Part shown: positions 48,470 through 59,978 of the stretch, in pieces
Layout: each line of letters starts with the position of its first letter
Position numbering within the stretch: position 1 is the first letter of the stretch
Assembly (NCBI GenBank): GCA_037903355.1
Contig: JBAJFE010000016.1
Coordinates: 744,001-808,000, forward strand
DNA from: Trichuris trichiura
Taxonomy: Eukaryota > Nematoda > Enoplea > Trichinellida > Trichuridae
Direction of reading: 5' to 3'
Length of the DNA: 64,000 nucleotides
Notes under the pieces: generated by a model
The model's database searches: none
Seen by the model: only the letters and a program-made list of their open reading frames with translations
What the model was told of the DNA's origin: nothing
Made by a program: the position numbers and the translations under genes

Positions 48470-48778
48470 CTTGAGCTCCGGGACAGGGACATATTTTTTC
48501 TCTTGACGTCGGAGCAATGGGAAGCAATTGTTCAGTAATTTTTTCTGGTTGAACAAGCAACTGCTCGTCGGCATTACGCGGTAGCAAATTTGAATAATCA
48601 CGCAACGGCGTCAGGCTACAACACGGGCATTTCTTGCATGCTTCCGCTTCGGAGCACAGTTGCCTTTTGGTTGAGCAGCAAAACTGACACATTACTTCGA
48701 ACAGCATTGCAGAGTCAGCCGGCGTAAAGTCCTCAGCCACGTGAGGTTGCTCTCCATGCTTTCCGGATGTATCAAAAT
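48470..48778 (-). CDS. Unrecognised Cys-rich internal exon
   Basis: On the minus strand this 309-nt open stretch is bounded by a good acceptor (TTGTTGCGCAG|ATTTTG) and a good donor (CAAG|GTGAGT), so it looks like an internal exon of an otherwise unseen gene. It encodes about 103 residues with a Cys cluster (CQFCC, CKKCPCC), then a Leu/Pro/Glu-rich part ending KICPCPGAQ. No family recognised. The cluster could bind metal or form disulfides. Partner exons were not found within 2 kb on either side. Confidence 0.4.
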
Positions 48779-50209
48779 CTGCGCAACAACACACAGTTGC
48801 TTAATAGGGCACAAACCTGTAGTTAGACATACGTACCCAATGTAGCTAAAAAAACTCCGTCTAACCAAGCGATGAAAAATAACGACAATGCAGGATGAAA
48901 TATATATTTCCGCATAATTTTTGATTAACTATCATAGTGCAGTCGTCTCCTTATATAGAAATTTGAAAAGGCAAAGCAGAAAAACTGGTAATCATCGCGT
49001 CAAGTGACTATATCTCGTCATTTTTACTAACTTCAGGGAAAAACTGTCAATCACGTATATCAAGGAAGTGAAGAGATGAACCAATCGACTCCAGTCATTG
49101 TTCATGCATAAATTCGGCGCGGTTGGCAACAAAGAAAGAGTGTGCTAATTCAGCTGACCGACAATTGCATTATCTGGTACTTTGCCAAGTGATATGCTTA
49201 TTTTAAACTTCTTTCTACGCTACTAAGCTTCTCCAACAAGGCCTCTGGGACTGTAGCATAAGCAACCTCCTTATCAAGCGAATAGTAGAATGTTTGTTGT
49301 TATTTGAAATTCATCTTTTGATGCGCCATCTTTCATCAAGGATTTCGTGACGTCAATGACAGCTAGTTAGGTAGAGCGGAAACCGGCTGGACGCGGCCCT
49401 ATGCGAAGACGTCAACAGAAATAGGTCATCTCTTCGTGGGAACGAGAAATGTACATTATTTCGCAAATGACGTCTTAAAGCCTAAACGAGAGGGAATAGG
49501 CTTGCTATATGCACTATATGCATTCAACCTTAAAAACTCTCAAATGCGAAGGCTGCAAGATTGATAAGATGGAACACATTGAAACCGTGGGGATCGTAGC
49601 TTATTTAGATGCTAATACTGCAGCATAACCAGAATGGGCCAAGTAGCAAGCGTAAGTAGTAAATGTAATATATTTCCTTGAAAGGAATTTCATGCAATCA
49701 ACCAAGCGTAATGACATTCTCGACTCTGACTGGCAGTCCTCTCATTATCGCCTTCTTTCAGTGCCGTTCGCATGTAAGAATTTTTAACATTTGATAATTT
49801 CAATGAAAAGAAATATGAAGCTTTGTTCAGGACTGCAAAAAAATTGCGTGCCGGACATTCAAAATTCCTAAATCTATCTCTAACTAAAATCTATCAATAC
49901 ATTAATGCCGGTTGAAGACATCATTTCTTTGGTAACAGGGACTTGATCTCGCGTTATTCCTTTTACGGTGCTACGCTGTTGGCGCGAACAAGAGGAAACT
50001 ACTTACCGCGTCAGAAGATTTACGCGGCTTTCAAAACCAGCCTCGTTCAGTTGGCTTTGTGCCAAGAAAAGTTCTGACGACAAAGAATTCGACCGAATGG
50101 AATATCGCCAGAAAGAAAAAGAACGTATCGCCGTAAGGTGTTGATAACAATGTCACTTCTTTTGAGACGATCTTTTTCCTGAAGATGTGATTTCTTGGTA
50201 CGGGTCTGT

Positions 50210-50320
50210 AAGTTTTCATAATGAAATGCCTTTTTACGAAGTGAATGTCCCGTTAAAGGTTATTGTACACTCAACGGGACATTCACTCCGTTAAAAAGAC
50301 GGTTCATTATGAAAATTTTT
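50210..50320. repeat. About 110-bp imperfect palindrome (MITE-like hairpin)
   Basis: The left arm runs from about 50,211 to 50,254 and the right arm from about 50,273 to 50,318. The inner parts GTGAATGTCCCGTT and AACGGGACATTCAC are perfectly complementary, and the outer parts TTTTCATAATGAA/TTCATTATGAAAA extend the stem. The loop is about 18 nt. Confidence 0.75.
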
Positions 50321-50994
50321 TTTCCTGTACAAATGTTCAAATTTGTTTTAGTGGCCAGCAAACTTTCACATCGGTGCACTGCATAACTAGGAATTAGGAT
50401 CAAAATCCCGAATGGGTCAAAATTCTGAATAGGTCGAAGATAAGCTGTAAAGTTTGGCTGTGTGCATTGGCATATTCTACATAAAGAACGTATTTGAGCA
50501 GAAGCGTTATTATGTTCATCTTATTTTTTAGACTACTATCGTCGAACATGACCAGTATAACAACGCCCCTACGAAAATACATTCCTCCTCTAGAAAATGC
50601 CAATCCAAAACTACCACGAGGCCAAACTTTACAGTGCATTTTTAACCTATTCGGGATTCTGACCCATTTGGCATTTCGACCTTTCAGGATTTTGACCGCC
50701 AGAGCACAACTGTAACGCCAACTATAACGTTAGAAAATTTTTTTAAAAACTAATCATTTCGCCTATTAGCGAATTTGTTGACACTTAACGGCAATACATT
50801 TTGCGGTTCACCGACAAAATATCAATAATAATAATAATAACAATAATTTAGCGGAACCTTAAGAACGTTACACAACCAGTTTACTTCGCGCGCAAGTCAG
50901 AAGACAACGAATTACAGTACCTGAGCTGGATAGATAGGTCTATATTATACGGTACCCTCTTTTGATGCTTAAGTAACAAACAGTCGCGACAGCT

Positions 50995-50999
<5 letters not shown>

Positions 51000-51077
<78 letters not shown>
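51000..51077. repeat. (AAT)n microsatellite, about 26 units
   Basis: Uninterrupted trinucleotide run in the gene-poor interval upstream of the PIG-W-like locus. Confidence 0.92.
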
Positions 51078-51078
<1 letters not shown>

Positions 51079-51547
51079 TAATTCCCTACCAAGTTGCTGC
51101 CAAGTTTAGACGGTTGTTAAAACATTCTGCGACAACAGAGGGTCGACAGCAAGCAATATACTGCACCGCAAGCAGTAAAGGTAGCAGTCAATCTCGTTTA
51201 ACGATGCGAACAATAAGATCAACTTTAATATGCGTATTTCTATCGTTATCCTATTCAACAAAATGACCATCGAACATAGCAAACTCCTTTCGGTTCGTCT
51301 AAGTCTTTGCTTTCCGTTTTGTAACTAACGAACCAAAGCATAACTATTTTTATTACTTTCCCTCTTGTTGTTTGAAACTTTCCCTGCGTATCACAGGAAC
51401 AGACAAGTTCCGACCAACCTTAAATTACAACCTGAATTTTGCCGCGTTTTCGACCTCATACTTTTTCCATCTCCTAAAGGAAAGCAAAATGAAACTACAG
51501 TGTTTCAGCACGAAGGAAAGACGTTAAAAATTCACTTTCTCGCATTC

Positions 51548-52711
51548 TTACAGCGTCGAGCTGACCGGATTGACTTCGTGCGAACAATAACGTCTCAGAT
51601 GGGCATTGCGTAGGAGAAAATATGTCAGTTCACTTGCGTTGATCGCCTGCCATAAACTAGCATTGCATAAATAGTTAAAGTCTTCGGTGAGCATATCTGA
51701 AATCAAAATTACAACAACTGCTGCGGTCACAACAGCCAAACAATTCTAACTTGTCTCTGTAGGCCATTTCGAGAGTAGGAAACGTATGCGCACGTCCATA
51801 ATGGATGAAATTGCTTACGTAAGAAAGTGTGAACGTTGATAAAGCAAAATTTATTTGATGCTACTATCAACAAAACATAGTATGCATTCACAAGGCGACG
51901 GGAAGCTGTGAGCCCGTAACTGTCGAGCCCATAGCATAACACCGCCAAGATAATGATCAGACACGAGAACGTATTCAATACGTATACAGCATTCCATCTG
52001 TGACGTCTAAAACGTTTGTCAACTTATGACCGTTTTGAATAAGCGACATTACGAATTGGCAACAATGCCAAAGCCTTTCAATTTCGGTGGCAAAAAGGAA
52101 TATCGTTAGGCAACCGAATACAGAAACGATGCCTTCTCGGTTGAGACTGAAGAGACCATTCTCTCTGTACCTGGGCTCTTCGAACAAGTATTCCTGCACC
52201 TCGTCGCCCTGCAGGAACACTTGCAAACCAAGCGTGATTGCGACGCCCACTATTGACTTCGCATAGGGAACGTGCAGCCATGACGCGGAGAACTCGCCTA
52301 TTAGCTGAATGGATCACAGTTAAGTTAAAGTTTGCGTCAAATTAAGGGTACCTTCACCAACGCGAGAGTATAAAAGAAGTTCCAGTGCATGCCGTATTCC
52401 TCAATGTCGTAAGGATAGTCGAACTACAATAGCGCCGCAGTACGGCATGCACCGGGCAGAAGCAGAACGGCTGATTTCTTCAGCAAAAGGCCAAGCCTAT
52501 TTTAAAATAATAAAATAAAACAAGTGAAAAAGTTAAGCTGCACTGAATGGAAGCTTACCTGATTGGTTTGCACCGCGCTGCGTCGGACTTCAGCCATTTG
52601 CCAATCCCGACATCCATTAAACTAAAACTGAAAAATTCGGTTTTATGGAAGCGGTATGGAGAAATGGCTAAGTCCACGCAGCATGCGCAAATGCTTCGTA
52701 GCACGTAGGAC
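51548..52711 (-). pseudogene. PIG-W/GWT1-like GPI inositol acyltransferase, 5' end missing and interrupted by a stop
   Basis: PIG-W acylates the inositol of GlcN-PI in the ER membrane, an early step of GPI-anchor synthesis. Minus-strand exons recognised: 52559-52711 (VDLAISPYRFHKTEFFSFSL then MDVGIG, like the family's FPRRFAKTE...LMDxGVG), 52352-52496 (DYPYDIEEYGMHWNFFYT), from 52304 down to about 52,010 (GLFSLNREGIVSVFGCL), about 51,730-52,005 (LTASRRLVNAYYVLL), and 51548-51696 (LWQAINASELTYFLL). Several hydrophobic segments match the multi-pass topology. Problems: TAG at 52424-52426 sits in frame between AALL and FDYPYD with no plausible intron to remove it. The exon 3/4 and 4/5 junctions could not be fitted confidently. 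The first 130 or so residues are not found before the inverted-repeat element at 53.3 kb. Likely a decaying copy, or a gene with a base error. Confidence 0.7.
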
Positions 52712-53319
52712 CTGAAAGAGGGATAGTAAGTTTTCGAAATTCGCTTTTTCGTAAAATACTGAAACCACTAGTGCCACTATATTCGCTAAGTGACGAAGGT
52801 AAGGGTCAGCTAAGCAATGCAAAATCTGACCAACAAATCAGAACGCCTTAAATAGAGTATAGCACGTGATATAGAGAAGCAGAAGATAGCTGCTACGGGA
52901 AGATACACAGACTTATGCCAAGCTAACATTTACATGCGTGAAGTTAAAGAATGTGAAGTCAGCATGAACGTTTGGTATGAAATCTACACACAAACATTAT
53001 TATTAATATTAATAGCAGCACGGCGAGATGGCGAAAGTGAATTACACAAAAAGAGTGAGCTTTCACAGGTGCGCGATATACCACGGCTAACGTCACATAA
53101 AAAATCAAGACAACACCGTCTACGCAACAAAAGTACAATACAAAAACATGAAACTTCGTTCAGACAACTTATCATGACTAGAGCGCGACGATGTTACTTC
53201 AACACAGCAAAGCCAAGGAACGATCAGCCCTCTTCCCATATCTGCACACATGTATACAGCTTGTCTCGTTTAAATCAAATATACGTGCTACACAGAAGCT
53301 GTGTACAGTAACTACAGAA
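52712..53319. other. Interval between PIG-W fragment and inverted-repeat element
   Basis: The 5' exons of PIG-W would be expected here on the minus strand, but no stretch resembling its N-terminal membrane region was found. No other gene seen. Confidence 0.4.
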
Positions 53320-55645
53320 CGAGCGTGTGTGCACGCTACGTACGGTACGCACACGTAATATTGAAATTATATATCGCATATACATAAGGAACTCATGGAA
53401 TGTACAGCACACATGCAATATACTTTGTCTATAAGTAAAAGACCTGCGAAAACATGGCTTCCATGGTACACGTGTAGTATGTAAGCCGTATCAATTTGCA
53501 TACGAGGAATATTTACCTTCTGTATGGCTTCTGCACGGTACGCATTGCCTATGACTAACGCAAGTAGGCGTTATTGCGGGATCGATGGAATATCTAACGG
53601 CGTATATAACTGCATGCATGAGATATTCACGAAATCTACAACATGTACATGGTTTAAGTCTCATATAAAGAAGTCATTTATGACATCCAACCCCTCTCTA
53701 CGGCATACATGTTGCATATACTTGCATAGAGGAAATAATTTGTTTACATATGGCCTCCGAAAAGTACGAATTTCTTATAAGTAGGATAATCATAGTTGAT
53801 TTTCGGTTCTCGGGTTTGGCCTGTTTCGTTCGTCTGTAAGTAAACCTGAAAATGCCCTACCAGCGAATGGATCAGGAAATTGTTAAAGATTGGAGCTGCC
53901 AATTTGCTCATCCATTCGCTGGTAGGGCACTTTGAAGTTTACTAGCAGACGTATACGTCAAATATACTATACAAGTGGCTGAAGACCCTGTATATCACGA
54001 GTTTTCTATTTAGAACCAATTTATATTTCGTGGATGCCTCACGTACACTGAATATTCCCTCTATGCAAGTACCTACAACATGGGTACTACATCTACGCCG
54101 CAGAGAAGATAGACATTATATACACGTTCTTTAAATGCAATTTAAGCCACGTACGTTTTAGATTTCATGAATATCTCATGCATGCATTCATGCACGCCAC
54201 AGATACTGCGTCAATGCCATAGTCATCCTAGCTAACGTGCTCATAAGCAGTCTACACGACGTGAAACCTACATATGATTTAAATACTCCACATATGCAAG
54301 TACGTACAACAACATACATGCTACACGTGTATCATGGAAACCGTGGTTTCCCAAATCTTTTGCTTACAGGCAACGTAGAATGCGTGTACGCTGCATATAT
54401 CATGAGCACATTGTGTATGCACGATATACAACCTCATTATCACGCGTATGTTGTAGAAACTCTGGAGAACAAAAAATATCCTACGTGGAAGCAGCAAGTA
54501 CTGCATGCACGCTGTATATTACACACACATACGCATTGCTTCTTTAGTTGCCATGCACACCTTCTATTTATCAGTTATACCGGATTCACCCCGGCCAAAC
54601 TGTATACGCGAGTGCAGATTGGTGAATTTGCATAGGTCAACTTGAAGCGGGCTATACCGTTCTGTATCACTATCGTCTTCAGCCAATGAAACGGTGAAAC
54701 TAGCTCATACCGACGGACGGACAACCTTACTTAAGCTATAGTCAACCTGACGTCATCAAAAGATGAGAATGATTAGTTATTTACACGCAAAAGAGTTGCA
54801 GCACCGCACGGGTTAGTTGCGTAAGCAAATATCAGATGAAACCCTACAAACCCATGAGTAGCAACTATCGGCGTAAAGTAATGAACATAAACGAAAATTA
54901 CGGCAAAGCGCGTATCAATTAAACATTAATGTATTAAAACTACGCGTTCGCTGTTCGCCGTAATTCGTTTGTACGGCAGCACTCGCTAATGATAGCTCTA
55001 TGCACTTCTTGATTTAACAGAGTAAAACAACGAACTTACCGGCCATATTCATTAGGGCGCAACCCCGGCTCAGATCTATTCTTTTATACAGCCTCTAAGC
55101 AAGCTATACACAATCGAATAGATCCAGTCAAGAGGATCGCAGACCGACCCATCGCCCAGCTGTACAACGAATAAAACTTTACCGTAGACCGATGTGCAGG
55201 TACAGTGCTGAAAAACTGGCTTGAATTATTAAATTCTGGCGTACTCCCCGGAATTTTTGGAGTCAGAAATTAGCGCACGTTTGCTGCGGTACCCAGTGGC
55301 TACTAATTTGCGTTGCTGTTTAGCATGAAAGAGGAGGCCAGGCAATCCTTGCTCCTGCTCGAAGGGTACGGCAAGAGGGGATTAGAAAACTCGGCGGGAA
55401 CGTTGCGCAAATTGCTGGAGAAGTTTCTCTCAATTTCCACGTATTGAACCTAATAAATTTGTTCCTTTTACGAACATGAGTCCATTTGGCGTTGCCGCAG
55501 TTTTCTGCTTGCAGCATGGGGTCCGACACAATCGTTTAGCGGCCTGCGCTTGTACTGTTAACGACAATATGTTATTCTTAACAACTTCAAAATCAGGTCC
55601 TTGTTTTGGTCCGAACGGCAGAAAAGCAGTCTAATAATGTCTGCA
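53320..55645. mobile_element. Foldback-type element, copy F
   Basis: The core is a large imperfect palindrome: 53,320-53,840 is the inverted complement of 53,940-54,460, centred on a tight hairpin (CCCTACCAGCGAATGGAT at 53,855 and its complement at 53,910-53,927). One side continues to about 55,645. The whole of 53,730-55,645 is repeated in opposite orientation at 62,105-64,000. The element holds open stretches (for example plus 54,237-54,635 and minus 55,320-55,529) but no recognised transposase. A short part near 55,690-55,715 shares CCCGAAAGCTCCG with the 25.0-kb palindrome. Confidence 0.7.
54237..54635 (+). other. Open frame conserved between the two foldback copies
   Basis: Codons from about 54,297 to 54,635 correspond to minus-strand 63,101-63,442 in copy R. 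Both are free of stops and gaps for about 113 codons (shared pieces: LTGNVECV, CMHDIQP, HARCILHTHTHCFFSC, PAKLYTRVQIGEF). The antisense frame is open too. No family recognised. It may be coding or a by-product of composition. Confidence 0.3.
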
Positions 55646-55894
55646 AATAATGCCTCTAAGGACATTACCACCATCGCTGACGACGGGACAAGGTTAGTCC
55701 CGAAAGCTCCGAACTGTTTAAGTACTTGTTCTGTATTTTTCCTTAATAATTGTTCATCCATCTGTTGGTAGGGCATTTGCTTCGGTTTAATTCCAGAAGC
55801 CGTCAACGGGCAAGAAAACATACCGGATAAAGAAGTTATGAAAATCCATCGCCCCGTTAAGAAGCACCCCGTCTTCAAAATAATAATAGTAGTA

Positions 55895-55981
<87 letters not shown>

Positions 55982-56722
55982 TTCGATATTTCGTGATCTT
56001 ATGAATTTTAGTAGTTTGACCATTCAGTAGTATGACTTTCGGTATCTCGATCTTTCGACGTTCGGTATTTCGGTGTTCGCTTCGGCCATATGACCCAAAG
56101 TCGTCAAAAAGCAAAGCTTCTTGTAATGCCTTACAAAAAGTAACGATTTTGACGTCGGAGAATAACAACTGACGTCGCAGGTTGAGGTGAAAGACGTCAC
56201 ATGGCTTAAATTCGCTGCTGGCGGGAAACGAACAGCTCTAAAAGCTATGAAACAAATATATTTTTCCATTGCGTAAACCAACGGCATATGAAAGTAAGCA
56301 AGGGATTGAACTGTGGCAAACTATCAGTACATTCATTGAGCATAGTAAGGCCATAGTTGTTGTTGCTGTTGCTGCAGTTTTCCGAGCGTGCATTTTCGTC
56401 CGTAGGGAAAATTTCATTATCAAAATCTTCTCAAATTCAAAACAGCTACGACGATCGGATTCCCGCCGAATTGCCTAAGCCTAAGCCCAAGTCCAGTTGT
56501 TAATAGGCAAAACGCTCTAACATCATTTTCTTAACCATATTTACGGATTACGTGGAGTCGAATGAGTAAAAATTGAAATTAAAGTCGCCTCAGCCTAAAT
56601 GCAAAATTAAATTTTGACTATTGTATAGAGGCAAGTCTGTTTGCAAATTAAAATATCATTTTACTAAAAAGTCGTAGCACTTTTAGGCCTACGAGCCTTT
56701 TTCGAATTGAAATATAAAAAAC
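55646..56722. other. Interval with AAT microsatellite; no gene seen
   Basis: It contains (AAT)n at 55,880-55,979, which generates the poly-Leu/poly-Tyr frames on the minus strand. GCCTAAGCCTAAGCCC at about 56,475-56,490 is two units of the complement of TTAGGC. No exon supported. Confidence 0.5.
55880..55979. repeat. (AAT)n microsatellite with a short AGT-interrupted start
   Basis: About 100 bp of trinucleotide repeat next to the right end of foldback copy F. Confidence 0.93.
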
Positions 56723-59081
56723 CTATTCAGTTTCCATGTCGTTTGGGTCAACGCTGGGTGTCATTTTGCAACAAGAATGGCTGTCGTAAAATTTCTGCAA
56801 TTTGGCTACCTGCTTTTCCAACTTTTCTTGAGCCTAAAAGTTGGCGCTTGGAATACCTTAGTTCGTAACGCTTCTCTCAAGAAGTGTTCCTCTTACCGTT
56901 GCGGAAATACCCAGCTCACTCTTGTCGAAAATAAGCCGCGCTTTGGCAACGGGATTGTCTTTGAAATGGATAGTGATAAAAGGACCATCAATGGATGATT
57001 GAGCCTCGCTTTCTGTTTCATCTGCCTAAAGGGCAAAAGTGAGGCAACAACCACGATTTAACCTTTTTTGGGCTTGCATACAAGCACAGACATGGAGTGA
57101 ACTTACCACTTCCAAAATTTCCTTTTCATCCGTGAGCAAAGTCTGTGGTCTGTCGCTGTGAGCTAGGTTGTCCGTTTGACATTCTGCGTCCCTGTAAAAA
57201 AAAAAGACTTTTACGTTAACTTAGCTAAAAGTTAGCAAAATAATAGCAAGAATAACAAATATAACAAAAATGAACGCATACTTGAGTAGAGGCGTGATTA
57301 ATTTTTGTACATCGTAGTTTTCCTCGTAAGCAGCTATCCGTTCTCCAAGTTGCCTGCGTAACGATGCAACCGTCTGCAGCAAATCATCCAATGCTGAAGT
57401 GGACGTCATTCCTGGAGAACTTTTGCAAATCAGCAACTTCATTTCGCTATTCTCCGCCTGTAGTTTCAACTTATTCAAAGCTGAGATACTTTCCTAACAA
57501 ACGCTTACCGCCAAATTTTTTAAAACTTGCTCGTTCGCTTGAACTTTCAAATTGCTCGATTCAACTTCCATTTGCAGCTTAACAACTTGATCTGCGCAAT
57601 TCCTAAAATTCAAATTTATTTGCCATTTAAGCAAAAGAATAGCACGTCTTAGCAGAGAGCTAAGTATACGCCCCCGCAATTGACAAAAACAGCCATTACG
57701 AACGTAGGAGTGCTCGTTTCCATTTCTCAACATTCTGTTATTAGCAACACGGTATTCCTCATTATCAGAATCGAATTAAATGAAAGGCATTTCTCAAAAA
57801 ATACGTTCAGGAGGCCTTTTTTGAATAACAATAACGCATATACTTAAGTTACGATATCTACATGTTCAATACAGTATGAATAGCAAACGATGAACAAAGA
57901 AAATAAAAGGGGCACTTTAAACAGTAATTGGTTTTCGTTACCTATAATGGCTGACAGCTTCTTGCAGGCGCTTATTGTCGTCCTGCAACCGTTTGAATTG
58001 CCCGTAATCTACATTCATAGATTCAAGAATTTTAGCATTATATTGACGTTCACTTTCTCCGGGTATGGGCGTCTGAAAGACAAGACTTGCAGCAAAAGCA
58101 TATCTTTAAAGGAGCACGATTAAAGTGACGAAAAAAATTTTGGCATTAATTAGACAGTTAAAATTATAATAGAAAGATAAAAAACGTAACTTTAGTACAG
58201 AAGAAGGCTGGAAGCTACAGTAACTTTTAAGGCTTAATATGAGGCGCGAAATTGGATAATATTGCATCTTTCGGCAGTGGCTTAAGATGAGAGATTACTG
58301 TATTTTGGTTATACTTGGAACAAACAAAACTATTGCCCATATTACCTCAGCTGAGTTCATATGAGTCATCAATTCTTCTATCTGTTTTCGAAAAGCATCA
58401 TTTGCTGACGTTGCTACTTTGAGTTTTTCTTGAATCAACGACTTTTCATGCTCCAACTCAACGTTCAACAATTTTGCTTCCGTTAGTTGCGTGGAGAGTT
58501 CGCCTAAAGACTTTAGGTTTTCTTCGTGCACCTTAGAAAAGCAGCAAATCCTTTCAAACAAGGAAATGATGAAAGGAAACCTCACCGCGCTGAATCGTGC
58601 CAGATATTCCGCATTTTCCTGCCGTTGTTGCTGGATTTCTCTGTCTACAGCTAATACTTGCTGTTCCATTTCCAGCAGTTCTTTCACCGACGGTTGCCAA
58701 AGGTGCAAATCCTCCTCCGTATGAGAACGAATCATCTGAGCGAATTCGACTATTGTTCTTTCCAGCAACTGAAAAATCTGTTCAATTGCCTCGTAAACAG
58801 TAAGCAGAAAGTAAACTTCTTACGGCCACGTAGCGATCGCTGGCGCTATGCTGTGTTGACGACTCGGTAGCATCGGATGTCTGCAATTGTTCAACAAGAT
58901 GGAACCGGCCAAAAAAGAAAACAACAAATACGTTTACCAAAAGGGAGGAGTCATCTCCGGGCTTTTTTACTTTACGAAACGCTTCACCTTCCGTGTTTTC
59001 AAGGTGGTCGGTCAATTTTTTCCGTTTTCCCAAAGCACCCAGCTCGGAAGGTTCGTTGGACAAGCGCTGCTCGGCATCCAT
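56723..59081 (-). CDS. Ten-exon coiled-coil protein, possibly Mad1-like
   Basis: Predicted 431-aa protein. Exons: 58938-59081, 58824-58880, 58586-58768, 58346-58531, 57942-58072, 57545-57602, 57282-57493, 57107-57191, 56897-57025, 56723-56833. Phases agree at every junction and introns have GT-AG ends. The start ATG gives MDAEQRLSNEPSE followed by a basic KRKK motif (possible nuclear localisation). Residues about 68-320 are rich in heptad-like Leu/Glu/Lys (EQQVLAVDREIQQQRQE; LEHEKSLIQEKLKVA), consistent with long coiled coils. Near the C-terminus, ITIHFKDNPVAKARLIFDKS recalls the conserved NP-A segment of the spindle-checkpoint protein Mad1, but the Mad1 RWD-like C-terminal domain is absent. 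The family call is tentative; the gene structure is much firmer. Confidence 0.78.
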
Positions 59082-59978
59082 ACTTTGATAGTAAAGCTTT
59101 TTAATGATCAAATAACACCGCAAATCAGCGCCTTGGGACAACGCCACCGAAATCAACGGGAGAAAGCGACGTCACAAAAAAACCGCCCGTCGCAAATATT
59201 TACAAAAGTACTACTCTAGACTGATTTTCAGGGATGTTCAATAAGAATGCGTTTGGAAACGTTGGATTAAACAACAATGTCGCTTTTTTTATTGTCATGC
59301 AGCATTTTTCTTTTTAAATGCGCTAAAAAAATTATGGTTACAATTTTTTCTATGTAAAGGGCTGCGTAACTTTTTGATTGTTGTTGAAAGCAAATGTAGG
59401 CGAGGATAAAGCAGCAAACGCTACTGTCATTTCTGCCAAAACAGCGCGGTAAAATGTCATGTTCAGCTGCGTAGCAACTACCAAAAACACGATACGTTAA
59501 TAGCCTAAACGCAACGGCGAAATACAGTAACAAATAAAGAATTCGCAGGTACTACATATCACGATGGCGTTCTCCGCAATCTGCATCTTAATTTTTGCTA
59601 ACTTGTATAATTCCTACTTTCTTTTCTCGAAACGTTTAACACTGTAATGACAGGAACAGTTATCAAAAGCTGAAAAATTGATCATTCTATTCTAACGCAC
59701 ACATGATGATTAAGACTTCGTAGATAATATATGAAGCACTTTATGTTATTAAACATTTACTAGGATATTCGCTTTTTTGGAATAATTTTGCTAACGAGTG
59801 CAATTCGCTAAGCGTAAATGTCAGCGTGCAAATATTGACATGAATTTTTTTTTGAGATATGTCAGGCAGTCTTCAACGCTGCTCAACAATCACGCCTTGA
59901 CGGAATTGACAACATATTTTGTACTTTAGGTTTAAGCATACATTATTGCCTAATAGAGGTAACAACATTATAGTGGGT
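59082..59978. other. Intergenic interval between coiled-coil gene and CH-like gene
   Basis: Both neighbours are on the minus strand, so this holds the 3' end of the right-hand gene and the promoter of the coiled-coil gene. No further exon seen. Confidence 0.5.

Larger units (their letters stand above)
48779..51547. other. Gene-poor interval with hairpin element and AAT repeats
   Basis: No gene is supported. It contains the inverted-repeat element at 50,210-50,320, a short AAT run at 50,823-50,850 and a long one at 51,000-51,077. Confidence 0.45.

Noticed and set aside
55787..56168. Minus-strand ORFs with long Tyr or Leu runs
   Set aside because: They are translations of the AAT microsatellite at 55,880-55,979.
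58877..59219. Plus-strand ORFs opposite the coiled-coil gene's first exons
   Set aside because: They are antisense to exons with consistent phases and splice sites.
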